45,951 bases of DNA, taken from Ovoidimarina sp050299695 (GTDB lineage Bacteria > Pseudomonadota > Alphaproteobacteria > Rhodobacterales > Rhodobacteraceae). Shown in pieces: positions 27,581 through 35,320 of the stretch; the first letter of the stretch is position 1; the number at the start of each line of letters is the position of its first letter. Under the pieces are notes generated by a model. That model was not told the origin of the DNA and did not search any database. It saw only the letters and a list, made by a program, of their open reading frames with translations. A program made the translations under genes and the position numbers. Location: positions 1 through 45,951 of the forward strand of contig JBNKWI010000019.1 of assembly GCA_050299695.1 (NCBI GenBank), in the 5' to 3' direction.

Positions 27581-28440
27581 GTCTGCGCCCTCCGCAGAAT
27601 CGGGCTCGCGGCGGCGAGGATCGTCAGGACCACCGCCAGAAGAATGAAGGACAGGGCCGCGCCGAGCGGCCAGTTGAAGACGGCGACGAACTGATCCTCG
27701 ATCACCGTGCCGTAATAGGTGCCGAGCCGGCCACCGAGCAGGCGGGGCTCCATGAACGATCCGACCACTGGCACGAAAACCAGCGCCGCGCCGGCCAGGA
27801 TGCCCGGCGCAGCGAGCGGCAGGATCAACCGCCGGAGTATCGTCCGCCGCTTCGCTCCGAGCGACCGCGCGGCCTCGATCACGCTGTCGTCGATGGCCTG
27901 AAGCGCGAGGTAGGATGTCAGGATGACGTAGGGCAAGTAGGAATGGACAAGGCCGATCACAATGGCCGTGGGGCTGAACATGAGATTGAGCTTCACATCC
28001 CAGGGAAGGATCGCGTTCACGGTCCGGTCGAGAACGCCATTGCCGCGCAGGACGATGGCCCAGGAGAAGATGCGCACCAGCGAGTTGGACCAGAACGGCA
28101 GGATGACAAGCAGGAACAGCGCTTCGCGCGACCTGCCCTTCACAACCTTGGCCAGGACGTAGGCGCAAGGGAAACCGACGACGACCGAGACGGCCGTGAC
28201 GATCAGTCCGAGCTTCAGCGATTTCCACAGGAGTTTGATATAGGTCGGGGTCTCGAAGAACGCCCGGTAATTGTCGAGTGTCGCGTGCCAGTCCCGCTCG
28301 CCAAAGGGAACGTCCGACAGGAAGCTGAAGAAGGCCATGGCCGACAGCGGCAGGAAGACTGCCACCGTCAGCCACAGATAGGCGGGGGACAGAAGCGTGA
28401 TCGCCCTCAGGCGGTCCTGCGCGTTGAGCGACGTTGCCAT
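27577..28440 (-). CDS. ABC importer permease, PotB-like
   Basis: A 287-residue inner-membrane permease. The first helix (about 14-37, LLSPAYLWLTVAVFLPLSAMAFFSF) is followed by a periplasmic loop and five more helices. The EAA loop is IEAARSLGAKRRTILRRLILPLAAPGI. Conserved PotB features include LPFWSNSLVRIFSW. It lies 22 bases after the substrate-binding protein gene and overlaps the PotC-like gene by four bases. It forms the heterodimeric channel with PotC. Confidence 0.9.
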   Translation of the reverse strand: MATSLNAQDRLRAITLLSPAYLWLTVAVFLPLSAMAFFSFLSDVPFGERDWHATLDNYRAFFETPTYIKLLWKSLKLGLIVTAVSVVVGFPCAYVLAKVVKGRSREALFLLVILPFWSNSLVRIFSWAIVLRGNGVLDRTVNAILPWDVKLNLMFSPTAIVIGLVHSYLPYVILTSYLALQAIDDSVIEAARSLGAKRRTILRRLILPLAAPGILAGAALVFVPVVGSFMEPRLLGGRLGTYYGTVIEDQFVAVFNWPLGAALSFILLAVVLTILAAASPILRRAQT

Positions 28441-28462
28441 CTGCCCCCTCCCCCGGGTCGCG

Positions 28463-29494
28463 TTACTGTGCCGCCTTCAGGTCCTGCCAAAGCTTCAGGT
28501 AGGTTGCACGATCCGCGTCCGAGACCGGCTTCATGAACTGCACCCGCGCGACCGTGGCCGGATCCTCGACGAGCTTGCGGTTGAAGCTTGTCTCCGGCAA
28601 CTCGGCGAGTGCCTTCGTGTTGGACGAGACCGGCGCGCCCTCGGCCTCCCATTTCACGTAGAATGCAGGATCCACCATCCAGTCAATGAAGGTGGCCGCG
28701 GCGTCCTTGTGGGTCGAACTTGCCGGAATCGACAGGCCATCGAGCCAGCCGATAGCCCCTTCTTCGGGCACGACAAGCGCAATCGGCAACCCCTTTGCCT
28801 GGGACCGTGCGGCAGAACCCGACCAATAGGTCGCCACCGCGAAATCCCCTGCGGACATGAACTGGTTCCAGTCGTTCTCCGAACTCCAGAAGGTCGTGAT
28901 CTGGGGCAGGAGCAGTTTCAGCCGTTCCGTGACGGCGTCGAGATCCGTGATCGCGTTGATGTTCTGGCCGAGCGACATCGCCGCGAACTGGACCGCTTCG
29001 AGCCCATCGTCCCGGATCGAGACCCGGCCTTTCCATTCCGGATCCCACAAAACCGAAAGCGAGGTTGGCGCCTCGGCGAAATCGCTGGTGTTCACCGCGA
29101 TCGAGGTCAGACCCCATGTCCAGGGCACGCCATAGAGCGCACCGCCGGGGTTGAGATCCTCGTTGCCGGTCAGTGAAGGATCGAGATCAGCGAAATTCGA
29201 GAGCTTGGAGGTGTCGATCGGGTCGATCAGCCCTTCGTCCTTCGCCTGCGCGGTGTAGGCGGAGTTGATCAGGACCACGTCATAGGCGCCAGGATTGGTC
29301 CGCAGCTTGGTCAGCATCTCCTGTTCGGACGTGAAGTATTCATGAACGACCGTGTTTCCGGTCTTTTCGGCATAGGCGGCGATGGCCCAGTCGATGTCGG
29401 TGCCGTAGCCCTGCCAGTTCAGAACACGGATCTCGTCCGCAAGGACGCCGTGGCCGGCGACGATTAGGATAGAGGTCAGAAGCTGTCTTTTCAT
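28463..29494 (-). CDS. ABC importer substrate-binding protein, PotD-like
   Basis: A 343-residue periplasmic binding protein with a signal peptide cleaved near residue 19 (HGVLA|DEIRVLNW). The mature start DEIRVLNWQGYGTD is the spermidine/putrescine-binding type, and YDVVLINSAYTAQAKDEGLIDPID and GGALYGVPWTWGLTSIAVN are conserved hinge and pocket stretches. WMVDPAFYVKWEAEGAPVSSN near the C-terminus suits the same family. Polyamine ligands are bound by aspartates and aromatic residues in true PotD; these cannot be matched here without a structure, so the ligand is open. The operon context with a glycohydrolase and sugar kinase suggests a nucleoside-like or ribosyl compound rather than a polyamine. 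Confidence 0.85.
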   Translation of the reverse strand: MKRQLLTSILIVAGHGVLADEIRVLNWQGYGTDIDWAIAAYAEKTGNTVVHEYFTSEQEMLTKLRTNPGAYDVVLINSAYTAQAKDEGLIDPIDTSKLSNFADLDPSLTGNEDLNPGGALYGVPWTWGLTSIAVNTSDFAEAPTSLSVLWDPEWKGRVSIRDDGLEAVQFAAMSLGQNINAITDLDAVTERLKLLLPQITTFWSSENDWNQFMSAGDFAVATYWSGSAARSQAKGLPIALVVPEEGAIGWLDGLSIPASSTHKDAAATFIDWMVDPAFYVKWEAEGAPVSSNTKALAELPETSFNRKLVEDPATVARVQFMKPVSDADRATYLKLWQDLKAAQ

Positions 29495-29515
29495 GGGGTC
29501 CTCCCGTCGGTTGTA

Positions 29516-30457
29516 TCATGCCGTCCGGGCCGGCACGGGTGCCCTCCCGAGAACGGCCAGAACGTCACTCTTGCTTGGGGCCGTGGACGGCCCTTCTTCG
29601 GTTGTCGAAAGCGCCGCCGCGACATTGGCAAAGCGCGCTGCATGGATCGGATCGTCGGTTTCGGCGAGCAGGGCGATGAAGGCGCCAACATGGGCATCAC
29701 CCGCGCCGTTGGTGTCGACCACTTGAACGGAATGGCCGGGGACGTGGTGCGCGGGGCCATCGGCGATCGCGATGTAACATCCGTTTGCGCCGTCTCGCAC
29801 GATCGCGCCCCCGGCGCGCCCGCTCGCCAGCGCGATGGCCGCGGGCTCGGGCATGGTCTGGCCGGTCAGAACCTCTGCTTCCGCGCGGTTCGCGCTGATC
29901 CATGTGGCAGCCCTCAGGGCGGCGGCGCGGCTTCGTTCGGGCATTTCCGCCACAAGCGGCGATGGGTCGAACACGAGCCGGATCTGCCCCGACTGCGCCT
30001 CCAGCCAGTCGGTCAGCGCCGCCCGGCTTTCGCGATAGCCGAGCGCATAGCCCGACAGGAGGCACCAATCGTTTGCCTGCACCGAAAGGGCGGAAAGATC
30101 CGGCGGGGTCACGACTCCGTCCGCACCCTCCGCGGCGACGAAGGTCCGCTCTCCCGCCCGGTCGATGAGGCAGGTGCAGCACCCCTGATCGCGTCCGGCA
30201 AGCCTTGGCCGCAGCGTCTCGATCCGCTCCGCCGCCAGCGCATCCGCGACGATCTCGCTGAACGGGCCGGTGCCGAGCGTCCCGGCATATGCGACCGCCA
30301 TCCCCGCCCTGCACGCGGCGGCCATCGCGTTGTACCCGCCCCCCGCGCAGATCGCCGACCGGCGCACGATGGCCTCGTGCCCGGCACGAGGCACGGAGTC
30401 GACCCAGTAGATATGGTCGACGATCACGCCGGACATCTGGACGAGACGGCTGGTCAT
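29516..30457 (-). CDS. PfkB-family carbohydrate/nucleoside kinase (YegV-like)
   Basis: A 313-residue ribokinase-fold kinase. PfkB signature 1 region is ICAGGGYNAMAAACRAG (GGGxN, substrate-binding), and signature 2 is VVDTNGAGDAHVGAF with the catalytic Asp and the anion-hole GAGD. WISANRAEAEVLTGQ is the conserved NxxE that binds Mg-ATP. It overlaps the ADP-ribosylglycohydrolase-like gene by four bases (ATGA) and is followed after 21 bases by the importer genes. The pair glycohydrolase plus PfkB kinase matches E. coli YegU/YegV, whose substrates are not established. Likely it phosphorylates the ribosyl product of that hydrolase or an imported nucleoside. Confidence 0.88.
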   Translation of the reverse strand: MTSRLVQMSGVIVDHIYWVDSVPRAGHEAIVRRSAICAGGGYNAMAAACRAGMAVAYAGTLGTGPFSEIVADALAAERIETLRPRLAGRDQGCCTCLIDRAGERTFVAAEGADGVVTPPDLSALSVQANDWCLLSGYALGYRESRAALTDWLEAQSGQIRLVFDPSPLVAEMPERSRAAALRAATWISANRAEAEVLTGQTMPEPAAIALASGRAGGAIVRDGANGCYIAIADGPAHHVPGHSVQVVDTNGAGDAHVGAFIALLAETDDPIHAARFANVAAALSTTEEGPSTAPSKSDVLAVLGRAPVPARTA

Positions 30458-31470
30458 GACGGCACCCTGACCTTGCGCCGTGCACGGATCGCCAGAAGCG
30501 CGTCCGCGACCGGACCGAGGCGCAGCCCGTTGGCCGCGATGACCTTCTCCACCTTGTCCTGCGGAAAGGTCGACAGACCGCCGCACGCGCCCGCCATCGC
30601 GCAGGCGATTGCGCCAATGGTGTCGGTGTCGTCCCCGATGTTCGCCGCGATCACGCCGGCCTGCCACGGATCGCCCTTCGCGAGCAGCACGACACCGAAC
30701 GCCGCCGGCACCGCTTCGCTGCTTGCAACTGAGGTGCCGATGCGCGCGGCCAGTTCCTCTTCCGAACCTTCCTCCGCAAACCGCAAGGCGGCAAGGATGC
30801 GGCGGTCCATGTTCCCTTCGCCCACCGGCGCGCCGTGGGTGGCCCCGATCCGCGCGACCTCGACGGCGCGATCGATGGCGGCATCGAAGCGCGCGCCGCC
30901 TACTCCGTGGCTGATCATCATCGCGACCGCGGCGGCGGCCGAGATCGCCTCGCGCGTGTTGTGCGTCACGCGACATGCTTCGGCAACGCGTGCGACAAGG
31001 GCTCCCGGATCGTCCGGCGGAGTGGCGATTCCGACCGGAGCGATACGCATGGCCGCGCCGTTGGTCGTGCCCCCGCACCCAGTTTCGGTTGCCGGAACCC
31101 CGGCCAGCAGCGCATCGAGGGCCCGTTTCGACGATGGGCCGAGCAGATCCCGCAGCCCCCGCGCACGCACGTCGCGCTCCCAACCAAGCAATGCCTCGGC
31201 CCAGGCGCGATCGTCGAAGCGATCGGGCGCATGGATCAGCAAGTCCGCCAGAAGCAAGGTCTGCTCGGTATCATCCGTGACCATCCCTGCACGCAGCCCG
31301 TGCGATACGGGATGATCCGCAACGGGATCGACAAGATCGGTGATCCGGCCGTAGGTCTCGGCAATCCGAGCGCGCGGAAGCGTCTGCGAAGGCATGCCGA
31401 GCGCGTCGCCTAGGGCGACCCCCGTGAGCGCCCCGAGCGCACGATCCGTCTCTCGTTCTTGCGCGCCCAT
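30454..31470 (-). CDS. ADP-ribosylglycohydrolase family enzyme (YegU-like)
   Basis: A 338-residue all-helical hydrolase of the DraG/ARH superfamily. The two metal-site motifs are intact: MVTDDTEQTLLLADLL (TDDT) near residue 64 and NIGDDTDTIGAIACAMAG (DDTDT) near 275-295, together with ALTGVALGDALGMPSQ at the N-terminus. These residues bind two Mg or Mn ions that hold the ribose in known members. Metabolic members cleave N- or O-glycosidic bonds of ADP-ribose-like compounds. Placement between a GntR regulator and a PfkB kinase, with an importer, argues for catabolism of a small imported substrate rather than protein de-ADP-ribosylation. Start overlaps the GntR stop by one base. Confidence 0.9.
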   Translation of the reverse strand: MGAQERETDRALGALTGVALGDALGMPSQTLPRARIAETYGRITDLVDPVADHPVSHGLRAGMVTDDTEQTLLLADLLIHAPDRFDDRAWAEALLGWERDVRARGLRDLLGPSSKRALDALLAGVPATETGCGGTTNGAAMRIAPVGIATPPDDPGALVARVAEACRVTHNTREAISAAAAVAMMISHGVGGARFDAAIDRAVEVARIGATHGAPVGEGNMDRRILAALRFAEEGSEEELAARIGTSVASSEAVPAAFGVVLLAKGDPWQAGVIAANIGDDTDTIGAIACAMAGACGGLSTFPQDKVEKVIAANGLRLGPVADALLAIRARRKVRVPS

Positions 31471-32180
31471 CAGAAGTCGATCCTCAGGCCGAACCGCGCC
31501 GGGTCGAGAATGCTGTCGACATACTCCAGAATACTGCCGTCAGCGCAGCGCGATACGCGTTCGAGGCGCAGCATTGGAACGCTGGCTGGGCGTTCCATGA
31601 TCGCGGCGTCGCCCTCCGGCAACGCGGGAATCACACCGACGGTCTCTTGCCCGTTGGCGGCAGAAAGCCCGAGTTCGGCAAGGGTCCGGTTCAGCGATCC
31701 GTCCGTCAGACCGTGTTCGACTGCGTGCGTGAAGCTGTCGCGCCAGGGCAACCGGCTGCGCTCCAGCGAGATCCCGCATTTTGCCGATGAGCAGAACCGC
31801 AACCTGTCGATGCGGAGGTACTCGGAGGTTGTCCCGATCTTCCGGTCCGCGCGCCCGCTTCCTCCACGATCGAGCCGCAAGAGCCGTGTTGTCACCTCGC
31901 CCGTGCCGAGTGACAGCGCGACGGTCCACCCCAGGTTGCTGTCGATGGTCGTGCCGTCGTAGGTCACGAACGATCCGATCCCGGTGCGCGTCGTAATCAT
32001 CCCCTGCCGGGAAAGGAGCTCCAGCCCCTTGCGCACGGTGTTCCGGCTTACGGCGAACCGCCGCATCAGCCCAACTTCGCTCTCCAGCAGGTCGCCGTGG
32101 CCGACACGACCTTCGCGAATCTCGCGTTCGAGCGTCCGCGCGACCCACTCTGATTTTGCGATTCCGATCCGCGACGGCAT
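31470..32180 (-). CDS. GntR-family regulator with UTRA domain (HutC type; YegW-like position)
   Basis: A 236-residue regulator. The N-terminal winged helix (about 8-72) has EWVARTLEREIREGRVGHGDLLESEVGLMRRFAVSRNTVRKGLELLSRQGMI, the standard GntR pattern. The rest (about 85-236) is a UTRA ligand-binding fold, with YLRIDRLRFC and a closing RLERVSRCADGSILEYVDSILDPARF. It is the first gene of the seven-gene operon and so probably autoregulates and senses the imported substrate or its product. The start MPSRIGIAKSEW at 32180 suits family length; an ATG further upstream would add a tail covering the candidate operator. Confidence 0.88.
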   Translation of the reverse strand: MPSRIGIAKSEWVARTLEREIREGRVGHGDLLESEVGLMRRFAVSRNTVRKGLELLSRQGMITTRTGIGSFVTYDGTTIDSNLGWTVALSLGTGEVTTRLLRLDRGGSGRADRKIGTTSEYLRIDRLRFCSSAKCGISLERSRLPWRDSFTHAVEHGLTDGSLNRTLAELGLSAANGQETVGVIPALPEGDAAIMERPASVPMLRLERVSRCADGSILEYVDSILDPARFGLRIDF

Positions 32181-32189
32181 TGCGTGGGC

Positions 32190-32205
32190 ACCTGTTCCTA
32201 CCTGT
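32190..32205. promoter_or_regulatory. Direct repeat before gntR (candidate operator)
   Basis: ACCTGT occurs at 32190-32195 and again at 32200-32205, one helical turn apart; on the transcribed strand this reads GGTACAGGTAGGAACAGGT. It lies 10-25 bases upstream of the GntR start, so bound protein would block translation-proximal transcription. Binding by the GntR protein is inferred from position only. Confidence 0.4.
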
Positions 32206-32418
32206 ACCTTATCGTGGAGATGCGCGTAGTCAATATTGGCGAAGGCTGTAGGGGCGAGCGCACCGGATCTCAAACAGCCCGCAACTCCCGAAAACCGGGG
32301 AGAAGTCGGGCTCAGATGACCATGGAGCGTCCGCGGCAGGCCCTCGGCCTCCCGTCGATTTGGCCCGTCAGGGCCGGGAAGACGAAGTGCCTGGCATAAG
32401 TTTTCGTTTCCGCAAATT
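32206..32418. other. Intergenic region, no gene seen
   Basis: The gap between the divergent gntR operon and acyl-CoA dehydrogenase gene is 312 bases in all. Outside the operator-like direct repeat and the promoter candidate at 32419-32461 I see no convincing gene. A short GC-rich stretch near 32270-32390 has scattered stops in all frames; it may be leftover sequence from rearrangement. Confidence 0.5.
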
Positions 32419-32461
32419 GACTATTAGTCGGCTTTGGTCACCTAGGGTTGTTCGCTAGAAT
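32419..32461 (+). promoter_or_regulatory. Candidate promoter for acyl-CoA dehydrogenase gene
   Basis: TAGAAT at 32456-32461 is a good -10 match, with a weak TTGGTC -35 at 32434-32439 (16-base spacing). Just upstream GACTA-T-TAGTC (32419-32429) is a perfect small palindrome, a possible activator or repressor site. The start codon is 32 bases downstream. Confidence 0.35.
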
Positions 32462-32492
32462 CCGTCCCTGTGCGAAGCAAAGGAACTGCGGG

Positions 32493-33659
32493 ATGGATTT
32501 TGAGTTGACTGAGGAACAAACCATGTTCCGCGACATGGTCAGTCGGTTCGCTCGAGCGGAACTGGCGCCAACCGCCGCTGCACGCGCCGCGTCGGAGGAG
32601 TATCCATGGGACGTGGCGGCGAAGTTCGCCGGGATGGGCCTTCTGGGTATTCTCTTTGACGAGGCGGATGGTGGAAGCGGCGGCACCCTCATGGATGCAA
32701 TCCTTGCCATCCAAGCCGTTGCGGAAGTCTGTCCCAAATCGGGTGACGTGATTCAGGCCGCCAATTTCGGGCCGGTCCGAACCTTTGTCGAGTATGCGAC
32801 CCAGGAACAGAAATCCCGGTATCTTGCAGACATCCTCGCAGGCAGGGCCCTGATTTCTCTCGGCATGACCGAACCCGGGGCAGGCTCGGCAGTGACCGAA
32901 TTGGCGACAAGCGCAACGCCGGATGGTGATGATTACATCATCAACGGCACGAAGATATTCGGCACACATAGCGGCGTGGCGAACCTGTTTCTTGTCTACG
33001 TGAGATTTGGCCCCGGCACTGGAGGCATAGGCTCCGTGTTGATCGAACGTGGCACGCCCGGTTTCGAGATCGGCCAGCCTTCGGCTTTCATGAACGGAGA
33101 GGAATGGTCGCAGCTCTATTTCGACAACGTACGGATTCCCAAGGAGAACGTCCTTTTGGGCGCGGGCGGATTCAAGAAGCAGATCGCCGGGTTCAATGTC
33201 GAACGCCTGGGCAATGCGGCGCGGGCCGTTGCCGTTGGGCGGCACGCTTTCAATCTCGCGCGCGAACACGCGCTGACGCGCAAGCAGTTCGGACGACCTC
33301 TTTGCGAGTTCCAGGGCCTGCAGTGGAAATTCGCCGAAATGGAGCTGAAGCTGGAAAGCGCGCAGCTTCTGTTGATGCGGGCGACCGTGAACGGGATCGG
33401 TGGGCTGCCCTCGGCACATGAAACCGCCTTGGCCAAGCTGGCGTGCAACGAGGCGGGCTATTTCGCCGCCAACGAGGCCGTGCAGATCCTTGGCGGGTTG
33501 GGCTTTTCTAGCGAAAGCACCGCGCAGTACTGCCTGCGTCGCACGCGTGGCTGGATGATTGCGGGCGGATCCATCGAGATCATGAAGAACCGCATCGCCG
33601 AAGGCATATTTGAGCGGCGCTTTGACCAGCGCCCCCCGAGACCGGTCGCCGCCGAGTAG
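32493..33659 (+). CDS. Acyl-CoA dehydrogenase family protein
   Basis: A 388-residue flavoprotein with the three-part ACAD fold. The N-terminal helical domain begins MDFELTEEQTMFRDMVSRFA; the middle beta domain has ISLGMTEPGAGSAVTEL (FAD-binding signature 1) and IINGTKIFGTHSGVANLFLV; the C-terminal helices have RKQFGRPLCEFQGLQWKFAEME and VQILGGLGFSS. The C-terminal signature is IAGGSIEIMKNRIAEGIFE, of the type lacking the MCAD-position catalytic Glu; in such proteins the base lies elsewhere. Substrate not readable. AAAGGAA precedes the ATG. It is the only plus-strand intact gene in the island, divergent from the GntR operon, with no electron-transfer-flavoprotein genes nearby. Confidence 0.9.
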   Translation: MDFELTEEQTMFRDMVSRFARAELAPTAAARAASEEYPWDVAAKFAGMGLLGILFDEADGGSGGTLMDAILAIQAVAEVCPKSGDVIQAANFGPVRTFVEYATQEQKSRYLADILAGRALISLGMTEPGAGSAVTELATSATPDGDDYIINGTKIFGTHSGVANLFLVYVRFGPGTGGIGSVLIERGTPGFEIGQPSAFMNGEEWSQLYFDNVRIPKENVLLGAGGFKKQIAGFNVERLGNAARAVAVGRHAFNLAREHALTRKQFGRPLCEFQGLQWKFAEMELKLESAQLLLMRATVNGIGGLPSAHETALAKLACNEAGYFAANEAVQILGGLGFSSESTAQYCLRRTRGWMIAGGSIEIMKNRIAEGIFERRFDQRPPRPVAAE

Positions 33660-33700
33660 CTTTGCGGGCGAGCTGACTCCCCTGCCGAGGGTCGGGAGGC

Positions 33701-34399
33701 TCAGGGGGCCGGCAACAGGCCATGCGCTGTCAGGATCCGGCGACCATGCTCCGAGAGAATGTGCTCGACCAGCGGTAATTTGGTTGCGGCGGCGGCGCTG
33801 CCAGAGCATTGGGCCAGAACGAGCCAGGTGTCGTTGCGTGCGATCTCTGTCAGATCGTCGATCAACTCGATACCCTTCGCCTCCAGGAGCTCGGCCTTTT
33901 GCTGAAAACCGAGCGCAACGAAACCCTCGGCCACGGCGTTTCCCACGGGGCGGTCGGCAATGATCCGCAGTTTCTCCTCCAGCGCACTCCCCTGCCCGGA
34001 TCTGGGCACAAGAACATCGTGAAAGAATTTGCCGCTTCCCGCTGCCGACAGGCCGATGGACGGGGCGTCGGCGAGCGCCCGCCACAGGCCAGCCTCGGTC
34101 GACAGATCGGGCCGTTCTGACCCCTCGGGCACGCAAAACGCGACGGTCGATGCAAAGATCTGGACCGGAGAACCGACGAGCCGTCCGGCGGACAGTTCTG
34201 CCTGCGCCAGGACGTGAGGGAGAATGACAAAGTCGCAGGACGCTCCGGCTTGCAGCCGGCTGGTGATGCCGTCCGGTGCCGGCCCCGCGGCGGGTCCGTA
34301 GGCAACCGAAACCAGCCCCGGTTCATAGTCCTTCGCGAGCACGTCCAGCGCCGAAGCAAAAGCCGCCGGCGCCAGAATGCTTACGGGAGATTGGCTCAC
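33701..34399 (-). CDS. ModA-like solute-binding-domain protein without signal peptide
   Basis: A 232-residue protein with the type II periplasmic binding fold of molybdate-binding ModA / SBP_bac_11 proteins: it opens SILAPAAFASALDVLAKDYE, equivalent to the mature start of ModA, and has DFVILPHVLAQAEL, SIGLSAAGSGKFFHDVL and NAVAEGFVALGFQQKAELL in the usual order. No signal peptide precedes this, so the product is probably cytoplasmic, or export has been lost. Start codon GTG at 34399 overlaps the hydrolase stop by four bases (GTGA). A sensing or binding role linked to the hydrolase is possible; no ModBC genes are present. Confidence 0.7.
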   Translation of the reverse strand: MSQSPVSILAPAAFASALDVLAKDYEPGLVSVAYGPAAGPAPDGITSRLQAGASCDFVILPHVLAQAELSAGRLVGSPVQIFASTVAFCVPEGSERPDLSTEAGLWRALADAPSIGLSAAGSGKFFHDVLVPRSGQGSALEEKLRIIADRPVGNAVAEGFVALGFQQKAELLEAKGIELIDDLTEIARNDTWLVLAQCSGSAAAATKLPLVEHILSEHGRRILTAHGLLPAP

Positions 34400-35121
34400 A
34401 ACAGACCCTCTAGGATGGCAACCACGGCCTCGGGATCGTCGATCATCGGGTCGTGCCCGCAGTTCTCCATCACGACGGTTTTCCAGCTGTCATCCGCCTG
34501 GCACCGCTCCAAAGCCGCATCGAAGCGCGGCTGCGGGAAAAGGGGCGCGCGGACGTACACCTTCTTCGCGACGCGATCCCGGGCGCCAGTCAGCTTGAGC
34601 GCCTGCAGGGAAACCCCGATGGGCTGTTGCGTGATCTTCGAGTCGACCCAAGCCGCATCCTCTTCTGACTGGATGCGCAGCGCCTTGGAGTTCGGCCCCG
34701 GACGCGAAACCTCGCCCTTTGCGCGCGCCTCTTCAAAGGCGGCGGTCTGCTGCTCGTTCAGGAAATCGACGCCGCGCTGTCCGTCATCCGGCAGGAAGGC
34801 ATCAAGGTAGACGAGCCCCGAAACCCGGTCTTCAAGTTGCTCCATCGCACCGGTCACGACCCAGCCGGCATAGGAATGGCCGACCAGAACCGCATTCGTC
34901 AGATCTTCCCATTTGAAGACATTCACCACGTCGTCGATATGGGTTTGCAGGGTGATGTCGCCGCTCATCAGATGCGAGCGTTCGCCAAGCCCGGTCAGCG
35001 TCGGGGTGAAGACGCGGTGGCCTTTCGCATGCAGCTGGTCCCTGACCCGTTTCCACATCCATCCACCGTGCCCGGCACCGTGAACGAGCACAAAAGCGCG
35101 GCCTTCCTTCGCGGATTCCAT
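34396..35121 (-). CDS. Alpha/beta hydrolase (EstC-type)
   Basis: A 241-residue serine hydrolase. FVLVHGAGHGGWMWKRV is the oxyanion-hole strand and loop, VLVGHSYAGWV contains the nucleophile elbow GHSYAG, and NCGHDPMIDDPEAV carries the catalytic His; an acid residue in the DAFLPDDG region or later completes the triad. The fold and length resemble salicylate esterase/EstC-type hydrolases. ATG at 35121 with a GGGAGA site gives a normal N-terminus; in-frame starts up to 35193 add a tail unlike the family. It is followed by, and overlaps, the ModA-like gene. Confidence 0.85.
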   Translation of the reverse strand: MESAKEGRAFVLVHGAGHGGWMWKRVRDQLHAKGHRVFTPTLTGLGERSHLMSGDITLQTHIDDVVNVFKWEDLTNAVLVGHSYAGWVVTGAMEQLEDRVSGLVYLDAFLPDDGQRGVDFLNEQQTAAFEEARAKGEVSRPGPNSKALRIQSEEDAAWVDSKITQQPIGVSLQALKLTGARDRVAKKVYVRAPLFPQPRFDAALERCQADDSWKTVVMENCGHDPMIDDPEAVVAILEGLL

Positions 35122-35320
35122 TTGATATCTCCCAGTTCTTTCATGTCGACCCGATGACCCCATCTTGGCGGCTGCGGCGATCACAAGATGCAATCAAAGC
35201 ACAACAATCCCGCCTCTTAGGGGTCCGGTACACTATGGAACAGGGGTCAAAAGCAGGCAATGAATGTTGACCCATTCTGTCCGCACGATCTGTTTGCCCT
35301 GCCATAACTTGCAGTGCACT

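Noticed and set aside
28463..29494. Calling the importer a true spermidine/putrescine transporter
   Set aside because: PotD-type folds bind many ligands; operon partners point elsewhere and no ligand residues could be verified.
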